Source: Halalkalibaculum roseum
GTDB lineage: Bacteria > Bacteroidota > Rhodothermia > Balneolales > Balneolaceae
Assembly (NCBI RefSeq): GCF_011059145.1
Contig: NZ_JAALLT010000001.1
Coordinates: 107,250 to 171,249, forward strand
Direction: 5' to 3'
DNA: 64,000 bases
Numbering within the stretch: position 1 is the stretch's first letter; each line of letters opens with the position of its first letter. The position numbers were made by a program, and so were the translations under genes. Shown here in pieces: positions 54,989 through 63,144 of this stretch. Under the pieces are notes generated by a model that saw nothing but the letters and a program-made list of their open reading frames with translations, had not been told where the DNA came from and made no database searches.

Positions 54989-55324
54989 GCTGACTCCTCC
55001 TGAATGATTTGAATTATGGCTAATGTAATATTATGTCGTTCCTGGATATTATCTTTATTCCAGATAATGTTCCCAAGCACCATTCTAGGGATTCTAAGGG
55101 AGATAATGTGAAATATTATCAGCCTTAACATTCTCAGCAATCTTGAGCTGCCCGCTCGGAAATAACGGAAAGCTGCCGGTGCTGTTAAGGCTGCCAACAT
55201 AAAATCTCCCCTCTTTGTGGGTTGTTAAAAGCAGCTAGTATAAAACCAAATTTACCTCAATAATACTTCACTTAGATTCTAAATATGACTTTTACTAAAA
55301 AACATTAGAGGGAGGTTGCTTTTA
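54989..55324. other. Intergenic, 336 bp
   Basis: Holds the hydrolase promoter and the 55044-55066 motif. A 76-codon frame (54970-55200) with a GGGGAG ribosome site overlaps the hydrolase start but is Arg-rich and unlike any known protein; not called. A weak 29-bp similarity (CAGCAGTCTTAA-type) exists to sequence near 56030. Confidence 0.4.
55044..55066. promoter_or_regulatory. Operator-like motif upstream of the hydrolase, matching 51952-51974
   Basis: GGATATTATCT, two bases, ATTCCAGATA; 21 of 23 positions equal the copy ahead of the esterase gene. It is inside the longer inverted repeat ATTATCT / AGATAAT and is followed toward the gene by TAATATTA (55026-55033). Confidence 0.6.
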
Positions 55325-55798
55325 CTAATTTCTAGGCCTGTATATGTCATGAGTAAGCAACTTTATGGTGGTATTGCCTGTATTTATAGCTGCGTCGGTT
55401 AACGATGAGCTGACAAATCCCACACCAGTTGGTAATTCCATGGTTTGCTTATCCCCTCCTTTGAAATAAACATCAAGTGTACCTCCTTCAATTACGTAAA
55501 CAGTATGATCGGGATGAAAATGCCAGCCAACAGAATCACCAGGTTCCATTCTTCCAATATACATTTTGATGCCTAGTGTATCTCCAAGTATTTCTACATT
55601 ATCAGCTCCTATTACCGTTAAATCCATGGCCGGATCATAAGTAGATATTGAATATTGTTCATTCTGTTCTACAGGTGAAGCCTCTGTGGCTGCTTCATTC
55701 TGATTCATATTTTCTGATTGTTGATTGCAAGCAGTAAGAGTAAAAATCAAAGCTGCAATTACTAGAAAAGCTATTGAAATCTGAATTGTCCTATTCAT
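55325..55798 (-). CDS. Cupin-domain lipoprotein (paralogue of 2658-3110)
   Basis: 157 residues from the ATG at 55798, which has a GGGAAG ribosome site; the frame continues upstream to 55936 without support. The signal peptide MNRTIQISIAFLVIAALIFTLTAC resembles the start of the TPR protein at 4961, while from CNQQSENMNQ onward the sequence matches the first cupin lipoprotein. The cupin motif GWHFHPDHTVYVIEGG is intact and the last 100 residues differ from the paralogue at few positions. The gene appears to be a chimera: promoter and leader from the TPR gene and body from the cupin gene. Ligand unknown. Confidence 0.82.
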   Translation of the reverse strand: MNRTIQISIAFLVIAALIFTLTACNQQSENMNQNEAATEASPVEQNEQYSISTYDPAMDLTVIGADNVEILGDTLGIKMYIGRMEPGDSVGWHFHPDHTVYVIEGGTLDVYFKGGDKQTMELPTGVGFVSSSLTDAAINTGNTTIKLLTHDIYRPRN

Positions 55799-56185
55799 CA
55801 CATCTTCCCGATTTATCTTGTGAATTGAATTAATTATCCCTGTTGGTATGGGGAGTACCGAGAAGATGATTAGGAGTAACCCTATAGAAAAATAATGTAA
55901 TAAAACATATATAAAACAATCATTTATGTATAGCAAACTCTATATATTTAAGCCTCTTTCAGCCAGCCTAAGCCTTTTTTATAATATACCCGTGCCGAAT
56001 TAAGTACCCTCCAAGGAAGTGATTTAAAGCTGCTGGTTGATTAAGACTGCTGATAAGATGACCCGATTAGCCCCACAGAGATTCAAATCAAAACAATTTT
56101 CTATCACAACGGTAATTTAATCTGGATTGCCAAGTTGCTTGACTATAAATAATGGCAATAAACTGAAGTCGCAGAAGCTTATCCT
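55799..56185. other. Intergenic, 387 bp
   Basis: Upstream of the second cupin gene. Holds the motif at 55858-55872 and an A+T-rich middle. No coding sequence is recognised. A run AAGCCTTTTTT near 55972 is T-rich in the plus direction only. Confidence 0.4.
55858..55872. promoter_or_regulatory. Shared upstream motif CCG-GATGATWA, copy 3
   Basis: CCGAGAAGATGATTA, 60 bp upstream of the cupin gene start, in the same relation to the gene as at 5025-5039 ahead of the TPR gene. Confidence 0.35.
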
Positions 56186-57022
56186 TTAGTTTTCTAGAAT
56201 CCAAAAGAATGTGCTATCGCTACTGAATGAAGTAAAGATACCCAAGCCATTGGTTATGTTGGTGGGTGGTTCATTCAATTGTCTCGAATCCTGTTCTCGC
56301 TCTTCATATAGACTTACGTAATCTTTATTTACGCTATAAACAGTCACTTTATGCCTTCCGTAAAAACCTCCCCTAAGGTCTATCGTGTAGAAATCACTGT
56401 TAGTAGGGGTAGTTCTAAATGATAAATTGCCTGCAAATAGACCGCCATTGAAACCGGGTGCGTTTTCGGCATTAATAATGGGTATTGGATTTTCTTCGAG
56501 GTTCTCTACTACAATAAAATGATAATTTTCTTCAGGGTTGTTCCATGTTACTTGTGGCTCTGGCAGGTTCCGAATGATTTCAAAGGGAGGTTGATCTGAG
56601 TCTATATAAAGAATGTCGTCAGAAACCTGAACACGGTTGGGTTGCGGGGGTACACTGGTTTTAGAAGTAATCTGGTTATTGTTATAGTTGACTTCAAGTT
56701 CATAGGTGCCTCCGGGATTGATGACAAGATCATTACCGGAATAACGATATAGCCCGGAATCTCCCGGAGCAAGAGCGAAAAGATAGGGTTGTCCCTCATA
56801 GCTCACTACCACTTCAGCATTGTTAATGGGCTCAGGAATCGTATCTGTACTGGACAATGGTATCATCAGGGACAGTTGAATAAGTTCTGATGTTCCGTCG
56901 CTGTATAAATATCCTTCAACCACAGGAATTTCTTGGACCTCGGTCGGGTCGGTAAGGTGATCACATTTTGATAAAACTAACGTGATTAATCCGGCTAGAA
57001 ATAAATATTTAATAACTTTCAT
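56186..57022 (-). CDS. DUF4249-family lipoprotein
   Basis: 278 residues with a lipobox (LVLSKC). The DUF4249 pattern is clear: EIPVVEGYLYSDG near the N-terminus, then a beta-sandwich including NAEVVVSYEGQPYLF and TYELEVNYNNNQITSKTSVP, and the family's C-terminal HKVTVYSVNKDYVSLYE. In Bacteroidota these proteins partner TonB-dependent receptors, probably as surface-exposed lids. It starts 9 bp after the receptor stop, so the two form one operon. Confidence 0.87.
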   Translation of the reverse strand: MKVIKYLFLAGLITLVLSKCDHLTDPTEVQEIPVVEGYLYSDGTSELIQLSLMIPLSSTDTIPEPINNAEVVVSYEGQPYLFALAPGDSGLYRYSGNDLVINPGGTYELEVNYNNNQITSKTSVPPQPNRVQVSDDILYIDSDQPPFEIIRNLPEPQVTWNNPEENYHFIVVENLEENPIPIINAENAPGFNGGLFAGNLSFRTTPTNSDFYTIDLRGGFYGRHKVTVYSVNKDYVSLYEEREQDSRQLNEPPTNITNGLGIFTSFSSDSTFFWILEN

Positions 57023-57031
57023 AATTTCCTT

Positions 57032-59461
57032 TTATAGATTGATTCTGAAAAATAGATTTGGGGTAAAACCCAGGTAGTTTATATCTGTAACTGCAACATT
57101 CTGATCATCAACAGAAAATTCACGATACCATACATTATCTCTGTTATAAACATTGAACACAGAAAGTCCTAACTTGGCATTATTCCCGCCGGTGCCAAGG
57201 TTAAATTCATAAGTTGCCGACAAGTCCATCCGGTGATAGGCAGGGAGTCTGAATTCATTCTTTCCCCCAATATGCAGGTAAGAATATTCGGTTCCGTCAA
57301 GAAGAGTGAGGTCATAGTAACCCACTGGGGCTGAGTAAGGCTTGCCGGTGGCGTACACCCAGTTGGCAGCAAGGGTCCATTTTCCAAATTTATAACTACT
57401 CACTAGCTTAAGTTCATGTGTTTGATCGTGAAGGGCGGGGTAGGAATTTCCATTATTTAGACCATCGAAGGTATAGTCAGTATCACTTAGAGTATAGCTG
57501 ATCCAACCGGTATATCTACCAATATTCTGTTTAAACAATACATCAATCCCTTTTGTGATACCATCTCCGTAAAAGAACAGCTCTTCCTGTTCGATACTGG
57601 ACAAAGGTCCACCAAAGCGAAGTGAGTATTCAGACAATCCACTTAGATTTTTTTGGTATACTTCCACATCAAGCAGAAAGTTGGGGCGTTCATAGGATGC
57701 ACCGACGATATAGTGCTCTGATGAGCCAACCGGCATGCCATCATTACCTGTCAGAAGCCAAAAATCCGTACTGCCCTGTTGGATGTCTTCCTGGACCGTA
57801 CGGTTGATAAATTGGTTATACTTTCCCCAGGCTCCCTTTAATTTTAGTCGGTCGGTTAGACGGAGTTCCAGAGAAGCGCGGGGTTGCCAGTAGAATTCTT
57901 CGGTCACATCATAGTAGCTGGCTCGAATACCAGTTGTTATTAAAAGCCTATCAAATAGGGTCCAATCATCTTGTACATATCCGGTATAGATGGTTCCAAG
58001 ATTACTCCGGTTTACAACATTTAGCGTATCGTTGATTGTGTTTCGATAATCAATCTCATTTTGGGTAATCTGTCCCCCAATATTGAGGTCATTGGAATCC
58101 GAAACTTTGTATTCGGCATCAAACTTAAAAGTAACATCACGAACATCGTTTTCCCCACTAATATCAAAACCGCCAAATGCCTGTTCGTCACTCTCACTTG
58201 AATTTTGCCGGACGCGGTCAGAAAAGTAGTTAGAGTAGGATAGCACGACATTGGTATAAAGCCTGTCATTCCAAAGGCGCGACCAGCGAAGACCTGCTCC
58301 GCGATTTCCCCACTTGGTTACATCGTTTATACTGAGATCTGTAATATCTTCCTCGCTACTGTTTGGGCCAAAACCTCCAAACTGTTGTACTCTAGAGTTG
58401 TCCAGATTATCCTGCCCTCCGTATAAACTAATGGCAATAAGATCACTATTTGACGGGCGATAAGTAATTTTAGTGTTAAGATCGTAAAAATTAAAATCCG
58501 GCTCGGTTTGAAATTGGCCGCCTCCGAAGGGACCTTGTATTTCTCCTCCACCGGGACCCGTGTTCCCATCATCGAAGAGTCCAAAAATTTTATTATAAAT
58601 TCCTGTTTGTAAGATATCGGTATAGGAACGCCGCCCGGAGATAAGAACGGAGGCTTTATCGGTTACAGGAAATTCAAGCGTTGCATCAGCACTAAGAGCA
58701 CTTAATCCTCCGCTAAACTTGAACTCGTTAAAATTTCCTGACCGCCCATTCAATTCCATCACACTTGATAACCTCCCCCCATATTTTGCGGGATAACCGC
58801 CTTTATGAAGCTGTACATCCTGTATAGCATTGCTATTAAAAGCGCTAAAGAAACCGAAAAAGTGATCCACTTTGTAAAGGGTAATTCCGTCGAGGGTAAT
58901 CAGGTTTTGATCGGGTGTACCACCGCGAACGAATAGACCGGCAGTTGATTCATTAGTTCCACTGACTCCTGGTAGCAGTTGCAATGCACGTGATATATCT
59001 TTCTCTCCAAGACTTGGCAAGTATTGTATCTGGGTAGGTGAGATTGATGTTCTGCTAATTCGGTCTGATTTTATGAATTCATATTCTTCGGCTTCAACTG
59101 TAACCTCATCAAGTTGAGTTGTGGCCTTGGCGAGTTGCACTTCTAACAACTGAACAGTTGCTTCTGAATCTATTGTCACAGTCTTACTCTTATAGCCAAT
59201 ATAACTGAATGATAAAGAGACGGAATCTGATGGAAGGTTTACGATAGTAAAATATCCGTCTGCATTAGTTGTAGTACCTCGTTTTGTGTTCAGTATCCCA
59301 ACGTTGACATTAGGCAACCCTTCACCCGTACTTTCATCTTTAACAATACCCCTAATTGAACCACTATGTTGGGAAAGGGCGAGCTCAGGCAGAAAAAGAT
59401 GAGCCATCAGTAACGTTAAAATTGCTTTTTGGATGTATTTCTTATTCTCTGCTTTTCCCAT
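57032..59461 (-). CDS. TonB-dependent receptor with CarboxypepD_reg-like domain
   Basis: 809 residues. Signal peptide (ALSQH), then a carboxypeptidase-regulatory-like domain (about 32-115; IRGIVKDESTGEGLPNVNVGI, SYIGYKSKTVTI), a plug domain (about 115-225; ISRALQLLPGVSGTNESTAGLFVRGG) and a 22-strand-type barrel ending in the short aromatic tail NLFFRINL. It imports a large substrate across the outer membrane driven by TonB. No SusD partner is seen; the DUF4249 gene follows instead. Substrate unknown. It lies downstream of a transcription terminator (59582-59614), so it has its own promoter in the 177-bp gap. Confidence 0.92.
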   Translation of the reverse strand: MGKAENKKYIQKAILTLLMAHLFLPELALSQHSGSIRGIVKDESTGEGLPNVNVGILNTKRGTTTNADGYFTIVNLPSDSVSLSFSYIGYKSKTVTIDSEATVQLLEVQLAKATTQLDEVTVEAEEYEFIKSDRISRTSISPTQIQYLPSLGEKDISRALQLLPGVSGTNESTAGLFVRGGTPDQNLITLDGITLYKVDHFFGFFSAFNSNAIQDVQLHKGGYPAKYGGRLSSVMELNGRSGNFNEFKFSGGLSALSADATLEFPVTDKASVLISGRRSYTDILQTGIYNKIFGLFDDGNTGPGGGEIQGPFGGGQFQTEPDFNFYDLNTKITYRPSNSDLIAISLYGGQDNLDNSRVQQFGGFGPNSSEEDITDLSINDVTKWGNRGAGLRWSRLWNDRLYTNVVLSYSNYFSDRVRQNSSESDEQAFGGFDISGENDVRDVTFKFDAEYKVSDSNDLNIGGQITQNEIDYRNTINDTLNVVNRSNLGTIYTGYVQDDWTLFDRLLITTGIRASYYDVTEEFYWQPRASLELRLTDRLKLKGAWGKYNQFINRTVQEDIQQGSTDFWLLTGNDGMPVGSSEHYIVGASYERPNFLLDVEVYQKNLSGLSEYSLRFGGPLSSIEQEELFFYGDGITKGIDVLFKQNIGRYTGWISYTLSDTDYTFDGLNNGNSYPALHDQTHELKLVSSYKFGKWTLAANWVYATGKPYSAPVGYYDLTLLDGTEYSYLHIGGKNEFRLPAYHRMDLSATYEFNLGTGGNNAKLGLSVFNVYNRDNVWYREFSVDDQNVAVTDINYLGFTPNLFFRINL

Positions 59462-59581
59462 TGATCTGTTTCTGATTTAAAATTGTGAGGATGGAAATGC
59501 CGCTTAAAACAGTGCACCCTTGAAAGCCTAATTTTCGTTCGCTGGCTTCGTATATAAGCGAGTTTCTTGCCCCGGTCTTAA

Positions 59582-59614
59582 TTATGGCAGATGCAACTGC
59601 TGCATCTGCCATAA
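59582..59614 (-). terminator. Perfect 14-bp stem-loop
   Basis: Arms TTATGGCAGATGCA and TGCATCTGCCATAA pair perfectly around a 5-base loop, 24 bp past the lipoprotein stop at 59639. It should end the ECF-controlled transcript before the TonB receptor gene. Confidence 0.7.
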
Positions 59615-59638
59615 AGTTTAGGCGCCTTATTGAACGAA

Positions 59639-60523
59639 TTAATTGAGTTTAACCAATCTATGGTCAGCAGATCTCATAATAACCCGGTATGTTTTACCAT
59701 CAGTCTGAAAATCATTTACATACAGCTGTCCAACAGATATATGAAGTGTTTTTGCTGCTGAACGCTCCGAAATTTCCGAAAGGGTTTGTTCCGTGATTGT
59801 GTAGGTACCGTTTTGCTCCTCCAATAGGATCATTTTTGAATGGTCCCTGTTAAATGATCCCGGTTTTTCTCCAGCCTTTGGATCAAATGACGGACGAATG
59901 TGAATCGCAACAGGCTTTCCTGCTACCGCATCCCAGCTCAATTCAATTTCTCCGGAATGATTTTCAAGGATTTCGTCGGATGGTGAAAGAATGGACACCT
60001 GTTTGTTCGGAGTAGTGGTTGTCAGATGTAAGGCTGGAAAAACATCGGATCCGGATGTACTGATGGAATATTGGCTACCGGCGTCATAGGAGAGGGATGC
60101 CTGTTTCGTAAAAGGACCAAACGACCGGTGGCTATATATAATGTGTTCTCCAGAGAACCGACTTTTTTGTTTTGTCAACTTAATTGATTCACCCCTTGCA
60201 GACTCAATACTTACGCTCCCCATTTCTACTGTGGGTGTATCATAAGGTGGTTTCAGTAACACTTCTTTATCAAATCCTATGGCCAATGCCATACCAAGTT
60301 CATCATTTTCATTAGAAAATAGCGGGTTAAGAGAACTCCAATTCATAGAAAAAATGCCATTTCCATGAACTTCATTATTCTCAATAGAGATAAGTGCTGA
60401 GGTCATCGGATCCATTAATTGGATGTCAGATAAATTCTCTTGGGATGAATTGAGTGCGTCTGTACATGAAATTACATTTACGATAAATAGTGATAGAATA
60501 GCTATTGATCTTAGTTTATGCAT
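59639..60523 (-). CDS. Lipoprotein of unknown function, likely ECF target
   Basis: 294 residues with a lipobox (VNVISC). No family is recognised. The mature part is beta-rich with few charged clusters; segments SILSPSDEILENHSGEIELSWDA and KTLHISVGQLYVNDF suggest one or two Ig-like or beta-sandwich domains. The promoter box upstream (60571-60599) equals that of the sigma gene, and a strong terminator follows, so the gene seems a single-gene unit controlled by the ECF sigma factor at 61920. It might be an envelope-stress or metal-related protein. Confidence 0.7.
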   Translation of the reverse strand: MHKLRSIAILSLFIVNVISCTDALNSSQENLSDIQLMDPMTSALISIENNEVHGNGIFSMNWSSLNPLFSNENDELGMALAIGFDKEVLLKPPYDTPTVEMGSVSIESARGESIKLTKQKSRFSGEHIIYSHRSFGPFTKQASLSYDAGSQYSISTSGSDVFPALHLTTTTPNKQVSILSPSDEILENHSGEIELSWDAVAGKPVAIHIRPSFDPKAGEKPGSFNRDHSKMILLEEQNGTYTITEQTLSEISERSAAKTLHISVGQLYVNDFQTDGKTYRVIMRSADHRLVKLN

Positions 60524-60894
60524 GTTTTTCCTGCTTTAAGAATTAAGGTTATAATTTGCTGCTTGTTTGTTTAGACAAACGCAAAACAAAATTCTTGCAT
60601 AATTTTAGGTACTGATGATAAATGGAATTGATGTATTGGGATAGGCAGAGAATTGAAGAGAAGTTGACTACCCTTATTTTAGATAATTTGTAAAGCTGGT
60701 TTTTGGGCAGTTTTATGTATTGAAAAATGTATTTCGGGAGAGGTGCAAGAAAATCTATTTTATTGCAGTAAGAAGGGTTTACGTAACTTAAAAAGTTGGG
60801 CTTTACCCCCCCCCAATAACTCTACTAGAAATAGCCCATTTACACATCTTTGAGAAGTAACCTAATTTTCTCTTTTCTAGGATAAGAAAGAGGA
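60524..60894. other. Intergenic, 371 bp
   Basis: Contains the ECF-type promoter, an A+T-rich body, a run of nine or so C bases near 60807 and, next to 60895, a weak stem with CTCTTT/AAAGAG. No coding sequence is recognised. Confidence 0.45.
60571..60599 (-). promoter_or_regulatory. ECF-type promoter of the lipoprotein gene
   Basis: On the minus strand TGCAAG, 17 bp, GTCTAA, with AT(T) and TTT flanks also shared with the sigma-gene promoter at 62547-62575. Its -10-like end is 47 bp from the start codon at 60523. Confidence 0.65.
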
Positions 60895-61422
60895 TTACTG
60901 GTTTTTGAAAGGCCTGTTTAACTGTGGTGGATTAATGCCATTGGGACCGGGCCCATTGCTACGGCCAGCTGACATAATTCGCTTGATAAAGATTCTCTGT
61001 TGATCCTCTGATAAGAACGTTTTTGCACTTTGTAGACTCTCCAATGCATGCTTGCCAATTTCTAATCGGAGATCGGCAATCTCACGCAAGGTTTGCTGTG
61101 AGCTAACAGAGTCAACCCCCTCTTGGTTTATTAGTGCATTAAACATTTCCTCTTCTCGTAATCGAATCTCTTCCCGAAGGGGTTCAATTTCAGCACGATA
61201 GGATTTTACAAGTTGAGTCAGTTTTTGCTGTTGCTCAGGCGACAGATTTTCAATTTTTTCAAAATGGCTGGCAAATGGTGGTTCATATTTTGGCTCTGGA
61301 TTCAATAACCGAGCTATTGGAGGGCGTTGATCTGCCACATGCAGGTATACAATCGTTCCCAAAAGCCCAATATTGAGAACCACTAAAAAAATTAGAGCGC
61401 CGGCTATCGTTTTCACTTTCAT
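60895..61422 (-). CDS. Spy/CpxP/CnrX-like periplasmic protein
   Basis: 175 residues with an N-terminal signal anchor (about 6-27). Two LTxxQ-like motifs of the Spy/CpxP group are seen: LSPEQQQKLTQLV and FLSEDQQRIF, with a long helical hairpin between. A Pro/Asn-rich tail follows. Family members sense misfolded proteins or metals in the periplasm; CnrX, of the same fold, senses metals in a sigma/anti-sigma system. The gene starts 2 bp after the anti-sigma stop, so it is tightly coupled to it. No His/Met cluster needed for CnrX metal binding is obvious. Confidence 0.82.
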   Translation of the reverse strand: MKVKTIAGALIFLVVLNIGLLGTIVYLHVADQRPPIARLLNPEPKYEPPFASHFEKIENLSPEQQQKLTQLVKSYRAEIEPLREEIRLREEEMFNALINQEGVDSVSSQQTLREIADLRLEIGKHALESLQSAKTFLSEDQQRIFIKRIMSAGRSNGPGPNGINPPQLNRPFKNQ

Positions 61423-61424
61423 TG

Positions 61425-61895
61425 TCAGTCACCTTCGATTTCAGTTAAAACTTCTTCCAATTTTGATCCAAAATTTGGCTGAGCCATGCCTTCATAATAA
61501 AGTTCTGTTACAGATATTTGTTCTGGCGTTTGTTCCTCATCTGCGATGTACACCAATTGTTGGCCTAATAAAAATCCAAACAGTAGTCCGAACAGAATTA
61601 GTGATCCAGTCATTGCTTTGGAGAGTCCCAATAAGGCTAGTTTATTAGCTTCATGCTCTTCCTGTTCACTCTCAACTTTGCTCTTTATTCGAGCCGGCAA
61701 ATACGGATCTTTTTGCAAAAAAGGTAACTGATTTGTTTTGGGGTGTTCCATTATGGTTTGCATTGTATGATAATACTTTGCGCAGTGTTCACACATTTCT
61801 AGATGATGTTCGACAATCTGCCTTTTCTTATCATCCAGTCGTCCCATGGACCATTCAAGAAAATAATCGTCAACATGATCTATGTTATCATTCAT
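61425..61895 (-). CDS. Zinc-finger anti-sigma factor
   Basis: 156 residues. The cytoplasmic N-terminal domain has the ZAS motif H31-x3-C35-x2-C38 (HHLEMCEHC). A transmembrane helix (about 90-113) follows, with a short periplasmic tail of 40 residues. It should bind and hold the ECF sigma factor encoded 24 bp upstream. The periplasmic part is short, so the Spy-like protein encoded directly downstream may be the actual sensor acting on it. Confidence 0.87.
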   Translation of the reverse strand: MNDNIDHVDDYFLEWSMGRLDDKKRQIVEHHLEMCEHCAKYYHTMQTIMEHPKTNQLPFLQKDPYLPARIKSKVESEQEEHEANKLALLGLSKAMTGSLILFGLLFGFLLGQQLVYIADEEQTPEQISVTELYYEGMAQPNFGSKLEEVLTEIEGD

Positions 61896-61919
61896 AGATA
61901 ATACCTCACTATTTTTATT

Positions 61920-62495
61920 CTAATCTCGTAAATCTTCACTATACGGTTTTATTAAGACCATTAATTTCTTCTTTGCACGAAAAATTCTCGACTCTACAGT
62001 ACTCAAACTAAGATCCATTGCATCAGCTATATCTTTGTTACCCATCTCCTCATAGCGTTGCAGAATCAGGGGAACTCTGTATTTGATGGGAAGCTTTTGT
62101 ATCAGTGTCCAAATAAGGTTCTCCTGTTCCTCTCTTTCCAATTTTTTATCAGGGGATTCATATCCGTCATACCCCCAAAATTCAAATATAGGTCTCTCAG
62201 ATTGCAATACTTCTGAGATAGACTGTTCCAGCAGATCTAGCCAATTATACCTGTTTTGTTTCTTCAGGTAGTTAAGAATATGATTTAGTGCGATCCGGTA
62301 AATCCACGTGTAGGCGCTTGACTGGTGATTAAAATTGTCAAGATTCTCATATACTTTTATAAAAATATCCTGGGTCAAATCCCTGGCTACATCTTCACCG
62401 CCGGTCATTCTATATGCCACATTCAAAATACGATCGCCGTACTCTTCATACAGCGCATCAAATGTTAACGTTTGTTGTTGTGTGGATTCTGTCAT
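61920..62495 (-). CDS. ECF sigma factor
   Basis: 191 residues with region 2 (about 10-80; VARDLTQDIFIKVYENL and AYTWIYRIALNHILNYLKK) and region 4 (about 125-185; LPIKYRVPLILQRYEEMGNKDIADAMDLSLSTVESRIFRAKKKL), linked by an acidic stretch. It directs RNA polymerase to a small set of promoters. Its own promoter box at 62547-62575 recurs ahead of 60523, suggesting autoregulation. It heads the sigma / anti-sigma / Spy-like operon. Confidence 0.92.
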   Translation of the reverse strand: MTESTQQQTLTFDALYEEYGDRILNVAYRMTGGEDVARDLTQDIFIKVYENLDNFNHQSSAYTWIYRIALNHILNYLKKQNRYNWLDLLEQSISEVLQSERPIFEFWGYDGYESPDKKLEREEQENLIWTLIQKLPIKYRVPLILQRYEEMGNKDIADAMDLSLSTVESRIFRAKKKLMVLIKPYSEDLRD

Positions 62496-62546
62496 TAAAG
62501 CATCATCGTTCAGCTGCTTACTAAGACTTAGTTTTGTCCTATATAG

Positions 62547-62575
62547 TTAGACAAATCATAGTAAAGAATCTTGCA
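62547..62575 (-). promoter_or_regulatory. ECF-type promoter of the sigma operon
   Basis: On the minus strand TGCAAG, 17 bp, GTCTAA, identical in both hexamers and spacing to 60571-60599. The -10-like end is 51 bp upstream of the sigma start codon. TCTAA resembles the TCTGA -10 of sigma-E-type promoters. Confidence 0.65.
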
Positions 62576-63144
62576 AAAAAAATTCTGGAAGCTTGAACTT
62601 AAATTGAGAAAGCTAAACAACTATCTTGGATAGGAATGCAGAGTATAATCATAGACAGGAAAATGGCAAGTATTAGAAACGTCATAAGTGACTTCAGGAT
62701 CACCAACAGATTTAAGTTGTTCGTGCTAAAATCTGTCCGGATGTGTTCAAAACTAGCTTACATTCACCTAAGAGTTTTATAAAATCGCCAAGCCACCAAA
62801 ACGACCGACACGACATTTTTATTGAAAACTTAGTAGGAAAAATAGAATTGCTCTATTTATTGAAATATTTCTGGAAAACGTGTCGAGATGTCGGTGCCCT
62901 CCTTGTGTATAAAACGTTAATAATTCAAACCTCATTTTGCTTGAATGGGTACCTTTAAAACAGCGGGTGTTAGGAATTCAGATTGACCCAACGTGGATAT
63001 GTCCCTTCGAAAGCCTAGTATAACACTTAGAGAGAATTTGGTCCTGAAATATTGTTCTGAATTTTTATGAGGTGCCCTAAGTCCATATAGCTGGTCTATT
63101 GGTCCTTTACACAACTTGGACGGGCCAAATTGTTGGCGGTATTT
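62576..63144. other. Gene-poor interval, about 570 bp
   Basis: Lies between the sigma promoter and the stop of the M24-like gene. It contains an imperfect inverted repeat (CCGACACGACA near 62809 with TGTCGAGATGTCGG near 62884). Two frames (62743-62958 plus; 62932-63114 minus) lack ribosome sites and recognisable similarity. No gene is called. Confidence 0.45.

Noticed and set aside
54970-55200. 76-codon minus-strand frame with a GGGGAG ribosome site overlapping a hydrolase start
   Set aside because: Arg-rich, unlike a real protein, overlaps the operator-like motif and the strongly supported hydrolase start.
49497-56185. Integron-like cassette array of minus-strand genes
   Set aside because: Genes have their own promoters and ribosome sites, no integrase is seen, and sequences such as GCTAACAACCGC at about 50116 lack a matching partner core to form an attC site.
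60805-60815. Run of about nine C bases
   Set aside because: Non-coding homopolymer; could be a sequencing artefact and carries no interpretable signal.
62743-63114. Two open frames in the gap beside the M24-like gene
   Set aside because: No ribosome sites and no recognisable sequence; not different from chance.
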